Shown here in pieces: positions 39,047-47,720 of a stretch of DNA of 64,000 nt (its first letter is position 1; each line of letters opens with the position of its first letter). The position numbers and the translations under genes were made by a program. The notes below the pieces were generated by a model. It was given only the letters and a program-made list of their open reading frames with translations, did no database searches and was not told the DNA's origin. The DNA comes from Planctomycetota bacterium (lineage in GTDB: Bacteria; Planctomycetota; UBA1135; GCA-002686595), in contig JADJLZ010000005.1 in NCBI GenBank assembly GCA_016709875.1, positions 516,707 through 580,706 on the forward strand, read 5' to 3'.

Positions 39047-39655
39047 CTAGTACTGGCGCAGGACGGCGAGGACCACCCCGCGGATCTCGACCTCGCGGGC
39101 GAAGATCGGCTGCATCTGCGCGTTCGCGGGCTGCAGGCGGAAGCGGCCGTCCGGCTCGCGGTACAGCCGCTTGAGCGTCGCATCGCCGTCGGGCAGCACG
39201 GCCACGACGATCTCTCCGTTGTGCGCGTGGTCGCGCTTCTCGACGAGCACCAGATCACCGTCGCGGATCGAGTCCTCGATCATCGAGTTGCCCTTGACGC
39301 GCAGCGCGAAGACCTCGCGGTCGGCGGGCACGAGCGACTGCAGGTCGAGCTCCTCGGGGGACTCGATCGCCTCGATGGGGGCGCCCGCGGCAACCCGCCC
39401 GAGGATCTGGACCCGTCCTGTCGAGACCGTCTCGGCCTCGACCGGTTGCAGGCCGCGGCTGATCCCGCGCTTGGAGCGCGCGAGTACGCCCTTCTTCTCC
39501 AGCTCGGCGACGTGGCCGAAGACCGTGACTTTGTTCACGCCCAGCGACTGGGCGATCTCCTCCAGCGTCGGGCTGATCCCGTGCTCGCTGCGGTACGACT
39601 CGAAGAAGGTCAGGATCTCGCGCTGCCGGCGCGTCAGGGGGGGGAGGGGGACCAT
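39047..39655 (-). CDS. lexA: SOS-response repressor LexA
   Basis: 202 residues. The N-terminal winged helix (LTRRQREILTFFESYRSEHG, then SPTLEEIAQSLGV) binds DNA. The self-cleavage bond is Ala90-Gly91 in RVAAGAP, and the catalytic Ser124 (KGNSMIED) and Lys162 (ATLKRLYRE) are all present. LexA represses DNA repair genes until RecA filaments trigger its cleavage. The recognition helix region SLGVNKVTVFGHV is divergent from E. coli LexA, so its operator probably differs. No Shine-Dalgarno sequence precedes the ATG; a 28-residue ORF ends eight bases upstream, so translation may be coupled. Confidence 0.94.
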   Translation of the reverse strand: MVPLPPLTRRQREILTFFESYRSEHGISPTLEEIAQSLGVNKVTVFGHVAELEKKGVLARSKRGISRGLQPVEAETVSTGRVQILGRVAAGAPIEAIESPEELDLQSLVPADREVFALRVKGNSMIEDSIRDGDLVLVEKRDHAHNGEIVVAVLPDGDATLKRLYREPDGRFRLQPANAQMQPIFAREVEIRGVVLAVLRQY

Positions 39656-39663
39656 GCGTCGAA

Positions 39664-39750
39664 TCAGATCAGGAACGTGGTTGCGATGAGGAGCGCGAAG
39701 ACGAGGAACGAGACCTTGTCGCGACGCGTGAGGCTGAGGATGTGTGCCAT
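39664..39750 (-). CDS. Small membrane protein of 28 residues upstream of lexA
   Basis: Starts MAHILSLTRRDKVSFL and ends in a hydrophobic run (FLVFALLIATTFLI) long enough for one membrane helix. A perfect AAGGAG lies eight bases before the ATG, stronger than most sites in this window. Its stop is eight bases from the lexA start, and lexA has no ribosome binding site of its own. It lies downstream of the lexA promoter, so it should be SOS-regulated. I do not recognise a family; a small membrane protein or a leader ORF driving lexA translation are both possible. It is not an obvious match to known SOS small proteins such as SulA or TisB. Confidence 0.55.
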   Translation of the reverse strand: MAHILSLTRRDKVSFLVFALLIATTFLI

Positions 39751-39814
39751 GAGTTCGACTCCTTGACGGTTGGGTTGCTTGGGGCTCGAGGGCTTGCCGG
39801 TCACCACCCCGACC

Positions 39815-39864
39815 GAACGAAACCCGAATCTACCCGCGAGCATCGACCCGAACAAGACCCGAAT
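39815..39864 (-). promoter_or_regulatory. Promoter and two direct-repeat operators (candidate SOS boxes) of the lexA operon
   Basis: On the minus strand TTGTTC (plus 39850-39855) and TAGATT (plus 39827-39832) form a promoter with a 17-base spacer. Two copies of ATTC-N7-GTTC overlap it: minus strand of 39850-39864 and of 39815-39829, both reading ATTCGGGT, three bases, GTTCGG. The first shares bases with the -35 and the second with the -10. The form resembles the GTTC-N7-GTTC LexA box of Alphaproteobacteria. LexA binding here is inferred from position and symmetry. Confidence 0.55.
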
Positions 39865-39985
39865 GGACCATTCCTCGCCGGGGGGGCCTCGCGCGGGCCA
39901 GCCAGACGGCCCTTGCGTTCCAAGTCCTTGTCGAATAAGAACGTATCCATTCCCGCCTCCGGGAGCAGGGACTCTTCCGACGCCC

Positions 39986-41677
39986 TTGAGCACCACCTTT
40001 TCCTTCGGTCTCGACCGCTACCTGGTGCCTTTCTCCTTCCGGCAGGTACCGGTCTATCGCTTCGACGTCGTCGTCGTCGGCAGCGGAGTGGCGGGCAGCG
40101 CCGCGGCGATCGCGGCCGCCGGGCGGGGAGCCTCCGTCGCGCTGCTCGCGAAGGCCGAACTGCGCGAGACCAACACGGTCTACGCCCAGGGCGGGCTCGC
40201 CGCCGTGCTCGGTGCGCCGGACACCTTCGACGCGCACGTCGCGGACACGCTCAAGGTCGGCTGCGGTCTCTCCGAGCGCGAGGCGGTCGAGTGCGTCGTG
40301 CGCGGCGGCCCGGCGGCGGTCGAGCGCCTGCTGCAGATGGGCGCCGAGTTCGACCGCACGCCCGAGGGCGCGATCGACCTCTCGCGCGAGGGCGGCCACA
40401 GCCATGCGCGCATCCTGCACTCGCAGGGCGACGCGACCGGCCTGGAGATCCAACGCGCGCTGACGAGCGCGGTGCTCAACCTGCCCGGCATCACCGGCTT
40501 CCCGAACACCTTCGTGCTCGACCTGCTCTCGATGCCGGACGGGCGCGTGGGCGGCCTGCTGACGCGCACCGCGCGCGGCGACCTGGTCGCCTTCTCGGCC
40601 GGCCAGGTCGTGCTCGCGACCGGCGGCGCGGGCCAGATCTACCGCGAGACGACCAACCCCGTGATCGCGACCGGCGACGGCGTGGCGCTCGCGTTCCGCG
40701 CCGGCGCGACCGTGCGCGACCTGGAGTTCGTGCAGTTCCATCCGACCTGCCTCTACATCGCGGGTGCGGCGCGCGCGCTGATCAGCGAGATCGTGCGCGG
40801 CGCGGGCGGGATCCTGCGCGACCGCACGGGCCGGCGCTTCATGCCCGAGTACCATCCGCAAGCCGAGCTCGCGCCGCGCGACGTCGTCAGCCGCGCCGTT
40901 TTCGCGCAGATGGTCAAGACCAACGACACGAGCGTCTACCTCGACCTCTCGCAGCTCGAGGGCGATCCTCACGCGCTGTTCCCCAGCATCAGCCGCACCT
41001 GCCGCTTCTTCGGGATCGACATCGCCAAGGACCCCGTCCCGGTGCGGCCGGGCGCGCACTACCAGGTCGGCGGCCTGCGCACGGACCTCGACGGGCGCAC
41101 GGGCGTCCCGGGCCTGTGGGCGGTGGGCGAGTGCGCCAGCTCGGGCCTGCACGGCGCGAACCGCATGGGCTCGAACTCGCTGCTCGAGGGCCTCGTGCTC
41201 GGCCTGCGCACCGGCGCCGCTTCGGCGCTCGAGGGCGGCGGCTCGGAGCGTGCTCAGAATGCCGTGCGCCGCTCGCGCGAGATGCCCAAGCCGCCGCCGG
41301 GCGTGCGCGTCAACCTGGAAGACCTGATCTACTCGCTGAAGTCGCTGATGTGGCGCCAGATGGGCGTCGAGCGCGAGAAGCACGGCCTCGAGGACGCGCT
41401 CTCGAAACTCGCCTTCTGGTCGCGCGCCGTCGAGGACCTCGGGCCTGCCGAGCCGCGCGCCTGGGAGCTGCTCAACATGCTCACCGTCGCGCGCTTGATG
41501 ACGCTCGGCGCGCTCGCGCGCGAGGAATCGCGCGGCTGCCACTGGCGTTCCGACCATCCCGAGCTCGCGACGCAGTGGCGCCAGCATACGCTGCTGCGCG
41601 CGCGCGCGGAGGGCGAGACCCTCGAGGCGATCGAGCTCGAGCTCGCGCCCGTGCGCGACCAGGCCATGGTTCCATGA
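39986..41677 (+). CDS. nadB: L-aspartate oxidase
   Basis: About 563 residues. NadB oxidises aspartate to iminoaspartate, the first step of NAD synthesis, using FAD. The FAD-binding motif VVVVGSGVAGSAAAIAAA is near residue 30, followed by TVYAQGGLAAVLG, HSQGDATGLEIQ, VLATGGAGQIYRETTNP and HPTCLY, and the C-terminal GLHGANRMGSNSLLEGLV. The active-site region matches NadB more than the related SdhA. I placed the start at a TTG (39986) since STTFSFGLDRYLVPF precedes the domain directly; no good Shine-Dalgarno sequence is seen, so the exact start is uncertain. It shares the upstream region with the divergent lexA operon and overlaps hflX by four bases. Confidence 0.92.
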   Translation: MSTTFSFGLDRYLVPFSFRQVPVYRFDVVVVGSGVAGSAAAIAAAGRGASVALLAKAELRETNTVYAQGGLAAVLGAPDTFDAHVADTLKVGCGLSEREAVECVVRGGPAAVERLLQMGAEFDRTPEGAIDLSREGGHSHARILHSQGDATGLEIQRALTSAVLNLPGITGFPNTFVLDLLSMPDGRVGGLLTRTARGDLVAFSAGQVVLATGGAGQIYRETTNPVIATGDGVALAFRAGATVRDLEFVQFHPTCLYIAGAARALISEIVRGAGGILRDRTGRRFMPEYHPQAELAPRDVVSRAVFAQMVKTNDTSVYLDLSQLEGDPHALFPSISRTCRFFGIDIAKDPVPVRPGAHYQVGGLRTDLDGRTGVPGLWAVGECASSGLHGANRMGSNSLLEGLVLGLRTGAASALEGGGSERAQNAVRRSREMPKPPPGVRVNLEDLIYSLKSLMWRQMGVEREKHGLEDALSKLAFWSRAVEDLGPAEPRAWELLNMLTVARLMTLGALAREESRGCHWRSDHPELATQWRQHTLLRARAEGETLEAIELELAPVRDQAMVP

Positions 41678-43002
41678 GCCGCGCCTCCCGTCCGACGGGG
41701 CAGCCGCGCGAGCGCGCGCTGGTCGTGGGCGTGCGCCTGCCGACCACGATGGTCTCGCAGACCGAGGCGCACGCCGACCTCTCCGAGGCCGTCGGCCTGC
41801 TCGAGGCCGCCGAGGCCGAGGTCGTGGGGGAGGGGCTGCTGCAGCGTGTGCAGAAGCCCTCGCCCGCGACGCTCTTCGGCAAGGGCAAGGTCGAGGAGAT
41901 CCGCCTGGAGGTCGAGCGCCTCGAGCCCGACCTCGTGCTCGTCGACAACGACCTCTCGCCGGCGCAGGCGCGCAACCTCGAGAAGAGCTGGGGTGTGCGC
42001 ATCCTCGACCGCAGCGAACTGATCCTCGACATCTTCGCGCGCCGCGCCAAGACGCAGCAGGCGCGCCTGCAGGTCGAGCTGGCGCAGATGGAGTACATGG
42101 CACCGCGCCTGCGCCGCATGTGGACGCACCTGGAGCGCATGGAGGGCGCGATCGGCACGCGCGGTCCGGGCGAGACGCAGCTCGAGACCGACAAGCGCCT
42201 GATCAAGGAGCGCATCAAGATCCTCAAGGACGAACTCGAGGAGATCGAGGCGCGCAAGCAGCGCGAGGTCAAGACGCGCGCGGACCAGTTCACGATCGGC
42301 CTCGTGGGCTACACCAACGCGGGCAAGTCGACGCTGCTCAATCGGCTCACGGGCTCGACCGAATTCGTGGCCGACATGCTCTTCGCGACGCTCGACACGC
42401 GCACGCGGCAGTGGCGCCTGTCCGACGGCCGCACGGTGCTGCTCTCCGACACGGTCGGCTTCCTGCAGCGCCTCCCGCACCACCTCGTGGCCTCCTTCCA
42501 CGCCACGCTGGAGGAGACGCTGCACTCGGACATGCTGCTGCACATCATCGACGGCTCGCACCCCGACGCCGCCGCGCAGATGGAGGCGGTTGAAAACGTC
42601 TTCGCCGAACTCAAGCAGGACCTCTCGGACGCGATCCTGGTCTTCAACAAGATCGACCGACTGCCCGACCGCCTCGCGTTGCAGTACCTGCGCGGCGAGC
42701 GCAAGCAGGAGTCGGTGCAGGTCTCGGCCGCAACCGGCGCGGGCCTCGCGGACCTCGAGCGCATCGTGCGCACACGCCTCGACCAGCGTTCGACGCTCTT
42801 CGACGTGCTGCTGCCGATGAGCGAGGGCCGCTTCGAGTCGCAGTTGCGCCGCCTGTGCCAGCCGCTCGAGGACGACTGGGACGAAGCGCGCAACCTGCGG
42901 CGCCTGCGCGTGCGCCTGACTGACGGTGCTCTGGGCAGTCTGCGCCGGGGCGCGCACCCGGGGATCCTGTTCGAGCCAGTCGAGCCCGTCAGCGGCCGAT
43001 AG
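41674..43002 (+). CDS. hflX: Ribosome-associated GTPase HflX
   Basis: 442 residues. The N-terminal HflX domain (LFGKGKVEEIRLEVER, RILDRSELILDIFARRAKT) is followed by RGPGETQLETDKRLI and a coiled coil, then the G domain with GLVGYTNAGKSTLLNRL (P-loop), DTVGFLQRLPHHLV (G3) and FNKIDR (G4). HflX splits stalled or idle ribosomes and acts in stress recovery. The ATG overlaps the nadB stop. The gene ends nine bases from the start of an insertion sequence and is intact. Confidence 0.95.
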   Translation: MSRASRPTGQPRERALVVGVRLPTTMVSQTEAHADLSEAVGLLEAAEAEVVGEGLLQRVQKPSPATLFGKGKVEEIRLEVERLEPDLVLVDNDLSPAQARNLEKSWGVRILDRSELILDIFARRAKTQQARLQVELAQMEYMAPRLRRMWTHLERMEGAIGTRGPGETQLETDKRLIKERIKILKDELEEIEARKQREVKTRADQFTIGLVGYTNAGKSTLLNRLTGSTEFVADMLFATLDTRTRQWRLSDGRTVLLSDTVGFLQRLPHHLVASFHATLEETLHSDMLLHIIDGSHPDAAAQMEAVENVFAELKQDLSDAILVFNKIDRLPDRLALQYLRGERKQESVQVSAATGAGLADLERIVRTRLDQRSTLFDVLLPMSEGRFESQLRRLCQPLEDDWDEARNLRRLRVRLTDGALGSLRRGAHPGILFEPVEPVSGR

Positions 43003-44034
43003 TCAGAAGGACTCTGCCCCCCTTGGCTGTGCACGCCCGAAATCGAACATCCTGCGCTGCAGGAGGTCGCTGATCTCGAGCATGCCCGGGCACAGGCCGG
43101 CGACCATCGCCGCGGTCTGGTTTCGGTTGCGATTGGTGATCGGGCGCACGTAGTTGCGCCAGGCGATGTAGATCCAAAGATGACGCTCGAGGCGTCCGCG
43201 CTTCTTCGACGCGCCCCAGTTGCGTCGCACGAGCCGGCTGAGGTTGTCGCGCAGCATCGCGAAGGTGTGGTTCACCGGGAAGAGTGGGTTGCGATAGCTG
43301 CGCGGCACCTTCGAGTTCGTCTTCTGATGCAGGAGGCGTGCGCCGAAGATGCGTCTCAGAGCGACCGCATAGGTGTGCTTCTCGTCGGTGCCGACCGACA
43401 CGGGCGCCGCGGGGTCGCACACGCTCGAGAGCACCTCGAAACAGCGCGTCATCATCACTCGCGATTCGCTCTTGCGCTCGCGTTCCTCCTTGTCGAGCAG
43501 GGCGAGCTTGCGCAAATTCGCCCTCGAGAGCGGTTTTCTCGGGGGAAGCGTGCCCACCTCCGCGTGCAGGATGCTGTAGCTCGGCGCGTGTACCAGCACC
43601 GGCACGGTGACCGGCTTCAAGCGCCGGTTGTGCTCGAAGGTCTCGAGTTCGTCGAGCTGGAACTGGCCTTCCCACGGGGTCGACGTACTGCGCCGACGCA
43701 TGCACCACTCGTGGAAGGCGCGACATTGCTTGCCGTAGAGCTCGATCCGGCGCTCGACCGTCTTCAACTTGCAGTGAAACGTCTTGGCGATCTGCCGCTG
43801 CGTCACCTTCGAGATGAGAGCAGCGAAGATCTTGACGTCGAGCGAGACGCGCCGCAGCCGGTAGTCGACGCGGAAGGTCTGCGTTGAAAAGGTGCGATGG
43901 CAGCGCTTGCACTGGAAGCGCTGCACGCGCCGGCCGTCGCAAGCGCGCGTGAAGCTGCCTCGGCGCTGGTACTGAAATCCGTCGGCGGCGCACTGCGGAT
44001 CCCTACATGGGCAATACTCGGGTCGAAATTCCAT
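43003..44034 (-). CDS. IS1-like DDE transposase
   Basis: 343 residues. An N-terminal zinc ribbon (CPCRDPQC...CKRCHRTFS) is followed by a helix-turn-helix (LISKVTQRQIAKTFHCKLKT) and a DDE-type catalytic region with GQFQLDELETFEHNRR, VSVGTDEKHTY and a C-terminal block with LVRRNWGASKKRGRLERHLW. The order and the final block resemble IS1 InsA-InsB, here as one uninterrupted frame with no frameshift. The reading frame runs through the left inverted repeat and stops (TGA) at 43005-43003, a stop that lies in or just outside the element. It looks intact and possibly active. Confidence 0.8.
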   Translation of the reverse strand: MEFRPEYCPCRDPQCAADGFQYQRRGSFTRACDGRRVQRFQCKRCHRTFSTQTFRVDYRLRRVSLDVKIFAALISKVTQRQIAKTFHCKLKTVERRIELYGKQCRAFHEWCMRRRSTSTPWEGQFQLDELETFEHNRRLKPVTVPVLVHAPSYSILHAEVGTLPPRKPLSRANLRKLALLDKEERERKSESRVMMTRCFEVLSSVCDPAAPVSVGTDEKHTYAVALRRIFGARLLHQKTNSKVPRSYRNPLFPVNHTFAMLRDNLSRLVRRNWGASKKRGRLERHLWIYIAWRNYVRPITNRNRNQTAAMVAGLCPGMLEISDLLQRRMFDFGRAQPRGAESF

Positions 44035-44149
44035 CGCGCGATCCTCCCGGGCGCGCCGGGGGAGGCGCGTCCACCCAGAAGACGCTCGGGGTCGCGAAAG
44101 GTTGTGCGCGCGGGCCCGATTTCCTGCACAGCGAAGGGGGGCAGAGTCC
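43009..44149. mobile_element. IS1-like insertion sequence with 25-bp terminal inverted repeats
   Basis: Left end 43009-43033 and right end 44125-44149 are inverted repeats with one mismatch in 25 bases, starting GGACTCTGCCCCCC. They enclose a single transposase gene on the minus strand, 1,141 bp in all. A four-base TCAG occurs at both flanks (43003-43006 and 44151-44154), offset by two bases on the left and one on the right, so a target duplication is possible but not certain. The element sits exactly between hflX and a LysM gene and breaks neither. Confidence 0.85.
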
Positions 44150-44150
44150 C

Positions 44151-44597
44151 TCAGGGGGCCTGCAGATCTTCGATCGGCGGCAAGCGCAGCTTCACGCCCG
44201 AGCGCAGCGCGTCCGCGCTCGGCAGGCCGTTGAAGCGTGCGAGGGCCTCGACGAGTTTCACCGCGGCCGTGCCGTAGTGCTCCTTGCAGATCACCGAGAG
44301 CGACTGGCCGGGCGAGACGACGAGCTCGAACTCGCGCGCGGCGGGTGCGGTGGGAGGGGGGACCTGCGGCTGCACTCCGGGCGCGCTGGGAGCGGCGGGG
44401 GCCTGGGCAACTGCCGCGGGCGGCGTCGCCTCGGGCACGGGGATCTCGGCGCCGCTCGGCGCGCCGAGCACGACCGAGCCCCAGCCGGGCCGGAGGCGCT
44501 CGTTCGCCGCGTCCGCAGCGGAATCAGCGGGACGCAGCCGCAGGAGCACCAGCGCGGCGAGCGCCAGCACCAGTGCGACTGCGAGCGCGTACTTCAA
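44151..44597 (-). CDS. Membrane-anchored LysM-domain protein
   Basis: 148 residues. An N-terminal membrane helix (YALAVALVLALAALVLL) is followed by a Pro/Ala-rich linker, then a C-terminal LysM-like module (FELVVSPGQSLSVICKEHYG to SGVKLRLPP) that would bind peptidoglycan. The TTG start lies one base after the secDF stop, so it is the last gene of that operon. Its TGA stop (44153-44151) is two bases beyond the right end of the insertion sequence; the protein might have been longer before insertion, but the LysM module is complete. Confidence 0.75.
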   Translation of the reverse strand: MKYALAVALVLALAALVLLRLRPADSAADAANERLRPGWGSVVLGAPSGAEIPVPEATPPAAVAQAPAAPSAPGVQPQVPPPTAPAAREFELVVSPGQSLSVICKEHYGTAAVKLVEALARFNGLPSADALRSGVKLRLPPIEDLQAP

Positions 44598-44598
44598 C

Positions 44599-47500
44599 TC
44601 AGTGCGAGGCGGGGAGGGCGGCCTTGGCCTTGGCCGACTCGCCGCCCGACTTGCCCTCTTCGTCGTTCTTGCGCGCGGCGCGGCGTTCGAGCCAGAGGAA
44701 CACGGGGCTCGCGACGTAGATCGTCGAGTAGGCGCCCGAGATCACGCCCACGAGCATGCAGTAGGAGAAGCCCTCGAGCACGTTGCGGGAGCCGACGTTG
44801 AAGAGGAACAGCACGAGCAGCGTGATCACGACCGTGCTGGTCGTGAGGATCGTTCGCCCGAAGCACTCGTTGATCGAGTCGTCGAGGATCTGCGTCAGCG
44901 GCTTGTTCGACTTCTGCCGGTTCTCGCGCACACGGTCGAAGATCACGATCGTGTCGTTCTGCGAGTAGCCGATGATCGTGAGGAAGGCAGCGATCATCGA
45001 CAGGTCGACCTCGGCCTGCAGGATCTGCAGCTTGGAAGCCAAGGCCAGCGCACCCAGCGCGATGAACACGTCGTGCAGCAGCGAGATCACGACCGCGATG
45101 CCGTAGGCATACTCGGCGAAGCGGATGCGCACGTAGAACATCGTGCCCACGAGCGAGAGCAGCACGGCCATCACGGCCTTGTCGCGCAACTCGCTGCCGA
45201 CCTGCGGGCCGAGCGAGCTCGATTCGGGGACGTTGCTGGCGAGGTGGTAGACCGCGCCATTCGAGTCCTTCATCGTGCGGATGCGCGTGTCGATCAGGCT
45301 CGTCACGGCGAGCTCGGTCGGCGTGCCGTCGAGGCCGACCTCGAAGTCGAACACGTTGCGCCGATTGGGAGTGGGGGTGACGGTCGGTTCCTTGAGGCCC
45401 ATTGCCGTCAGCGCGTTGCCGACGTCGGCCGCGCTGTGCGTGTCCTCCAGGTGCAGCCGGCCCTTGGCCTTCGCGCCGTTGTCCGTGAGGCCGACCTCGA
45501 CCGGGCCCTTCTCGAGCATGTCGGCGAGCGCCGCCTGGACTTGCGTCAGGCCCGTGTCGGCCGCGTCCTTGGCCGAGGAGGCGCCTTCGAGCTTGTAGGT
45601 GATGCGGAACGAGCGATAGCCCGTCTGCTTGTCGCCGCTCTCGAGCAGCGGCACGACCGTGGCCGAGCGACCGAGCGTGCCCGGGATCGCTGCTACCGCT
45701 CCGCGAACGTCCTCGATCGCGCGCGGCTGCTCGGTGCGCACGGTCATGGTGAACCCGCCGGTGAAGTCGATGCCGAGCTTCTCGTGGTCGGGCATCGAGA
45801 TGAACAGGCCCATCCCGGCCACGATCACGACCAGCGAGGCCGCGATCGCGGGCTTGCTCCAGCGCATGAAGGGCCAACCCGGGTTGACCATGAAGTGGCG
45901 CATCTTGAAGCTCGCCTTGCCCTTCTTCAGGTCGTTGAAGATGAGCACTTCGGTCACGACGATGACGGTGAAGAGCGTCGTCAGGATGCCGATGTTGAGC
46001 GTCGTGGCGAAGCCCTTGATCGGGCCCGTTCCGACGATGTAGAGGATGATGCCGGCGATCAGCGTCGTGACGTTGGCGTCGATGATCGTCACCGCCGCGC
46101 GCTCGAAGGCGGACTTCGCTGCCTGCACCTGTTTCAGGCCGCGCGCGATCTCCTCGCGCAGGCGTTCGTAGAGCAGGATGTTGCCGTCGACCGCCATGCC
46201 GAGCGTCAGGATCAGGCCCGCGACACCCGGCAGCGTCAGCGTGGCGCGCAGGAAGGCCATCGCGCCCATCAGGTAGAGCAGGTTGAGCAGCAGGCCGACC
46301 ACCGAGTCGCGGCCGAGGCGGTGGTAGAAGAACAGCATGAAGCCGATCACCAACCCGAGCGCCACCAGCGACGAGTAGAAGCTGCGGCGCACCGATTCCT
46401 CGCCCAGCGTCGCGCCCACGCGCTCGCGGTGCTCGATGGTCGGGCGGATGCGCAGCGAGCCGGAGCGCAGCGTGGACACGAGGTCCTGCACTTCCTTCTT
46501 CGAGAAGCCGCCCGCGCCGCCCTCGATGATGCCGCTGCCGGGCAGCTTGCTGTTGATCGTCGCGAGCGTGACGATCTCGCTGTTCAGCACGATCGCCATG
46601 CCGCGGTGCAGGTTGGACGACGTGAAGTCGCCGAAGGCGCCCTTCTTGGCCTGCGAGATCTCGAAGGCGACGGCGGGGTAGCCCAGGCGATCCTGCGAGA
46701 AGCCGACATTGTCGAGGTTCTCACCCGTGAAGACCCAGTCGGGGCTGCCCGTGTCGACCAGCGGCGCAAGCCGCGTCGCCATCGGGGTCTCTGGCTCGTC
46801 CTTGCCGACGCGGTGGGGGTACCAATGCAGGCCCTTCACCGGTCCGCCCTGCTCGGGAGCGAGGCGGTTGTAGTCGTCGATCGGCTGGCCGGGGTGCGCC
46901 TTGGCCCAGTCCTGGACCTTCTGCGTCTCCTTGGAGAGGTCGCTGCCCAGGCGCGTGATGTCCTCCGCGCGCGCGCCAAGCAGGAAGCGCATGTCGCCGA
47001 CTTCCATGATCTTGGTGATGATCTCGTCGGTCGTGAGCAGGTCGATCTTCTCGCCCGCCTCGTGGCCGACCTTCTCGGTGTTGTCCACGCCGCGCTGCAT
47101 GCCGCTGAGCACGTTCTGCTGGCGGCCCGTGTAGTGGATCTTCTCCTTGCCGATCGTGATGTCGGCTCCGCCCTGGGGGAACGCCTTGAGCGCCTGCAGG
47201 TCGGTCGTGTTGAGCGTCAGCGTGTCCGCGGAGGCGTCGATCGCGGCAGCCAGCGCGCCGGTGACGGGGGTGCTGGCGAGTTCGGCGACGCCCGGGATCT
47301 CGACCACGATGCGGTCCGAGCCCTCGGGGCGGATCTGCGGGTCGAGCACGCCGGTCGGGTCGACGCGCTGGCGCAGGATCTCCTTCATCTCCTGCAGGAG
47401 CTGTGGCCGGTTCGCGTTCTCCTGCGCGGTGATCTTGTTCTCGCGCAGCGCCTCGTCGAAGTCGAAGCCGAGGACGACGCGCGTGCCGCCCTGCAGGTCG

Positions 47501-47601
47501 AGCCCGAGCCGGAAGGGCTTCTCGGGCAGGACGAGGCACAGGATGGCCGCGACCGCGAGCACGACGATGAGTGTGATCTTCTTGCCGAGATTCTCGTTCA
47601 T
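44599..47601 (-). CDS. secDF: Fused protein translocase subunit SecDF
   Basis: 1,000 residues combining SecD and SecF, the proton-driven pulling subunits of the Sec translocon. The SecD half starts with one helix, then LGLDLQGGTRVVLGFDFDEA (SecD D1 motif), a large periplasmic region, and five more helices with TLGMAVDGNILLYERLREE. The SecF half starts near residue 610 with LGIDFTGGFTMTVRTEQ and ends in helices with TIIGYSQNDTIVIFDRVREN. Twelve helices in total are expected. Fused SecDF occurs in Bacillus, Bacteroidetes and planctomycetes among others. No yajC gene lies upstream in this window. Confidence 0.93.
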   Translation of the reverse strand: MNENLGKKITLIVVLAVAAILCLVLPEKPFRLGLDLQGGTRVVLGFDFDEALRENKITAQENANRPQLLQEMKEILRQRVDPTGVLDPQIRPEGSDRIVVEIPGVAELASTPVTGALAAAIDASADTLTLNTTDLQALKAFPQGGADITIGKEKIHYTGRQQNVLSGMQRGVDNTEKVGHEAGEKIDLLTTDEIITKIMEVGDMRFLLGARAEDITRLGSDLSKETQKVQDWAKAHPGQPIDDYNRLAPEQGGPVKGLHWYPHRVGKDEPETPMATRLAPLVDTGSPDWVFTGENLDNVGFSQDRLGYPAVAFEISQAKKGAFGDFTSSNLHRGMAIVLNSEIVTLATINSKLPGSGIIEGGAGGFSKKEVQDLVSTLRSGSLRIRPTIEHRERVGATLGEESVRRSFYSSLVALGLVIGFMLFFYHRLGRDSVVGLLLNLLYLMGAMAFLRATLTLPGVAGLILTLGMAVDGNILLYERLREEIARGLKQVQAAKSAFERAAVTIIDANVTTLIAGIILYIVGTGPIKGFATTLNIGILTTLFTVIVVTEVLIFNDLKKGKASFKMRHFMVNPGWPFMRWSKPAIAASLVVIVAGMGLFISMPDHEKLGIDFTGGFTMTVRTEQPRAIEDVRGAVAAIPGTLGRSATVVPLLESGDKQTGYRSFRITYKLEGASSAKDAADTGLTQVQAALADMLEKGPVEVGLTDNGAKAKGRLHLEDTHSAADVGNALTAMGLKEPTVTPTPNRRNVFDFEVGLDGTPTELAVTSLIDTRIRTMKDSNGAVYHLASNVPESSSLGPQVGSELRDKAVMAVLLSLVGTMFYVRIRFAEYAYGIAVVISLLHDVFIALGALALASKLQILQAEVDLSMIAAFLTIIGYSQNDTIVIFDRVRENRQKSNKPLTQILDDSINECFGRTILTTSTVVITLLVLFLFNVGSRNVLEGFSYCMLVGVISGAYSTIYVASPVFLWLERRAARKNDEEGKSGGESAKAKAALPASH

Positions 47602-47720
47602 GGGGGCGCTCTGGCTGGTGGCGGGCGGGGCTCCTCCCTAGCGAGCGAACGCGGTGCGGATCCCGTCGAGGTTCCGCGACCGCGTTCCATGGGAGGTGGG
47701 CACGAGGGCCGTTCTGTGGA

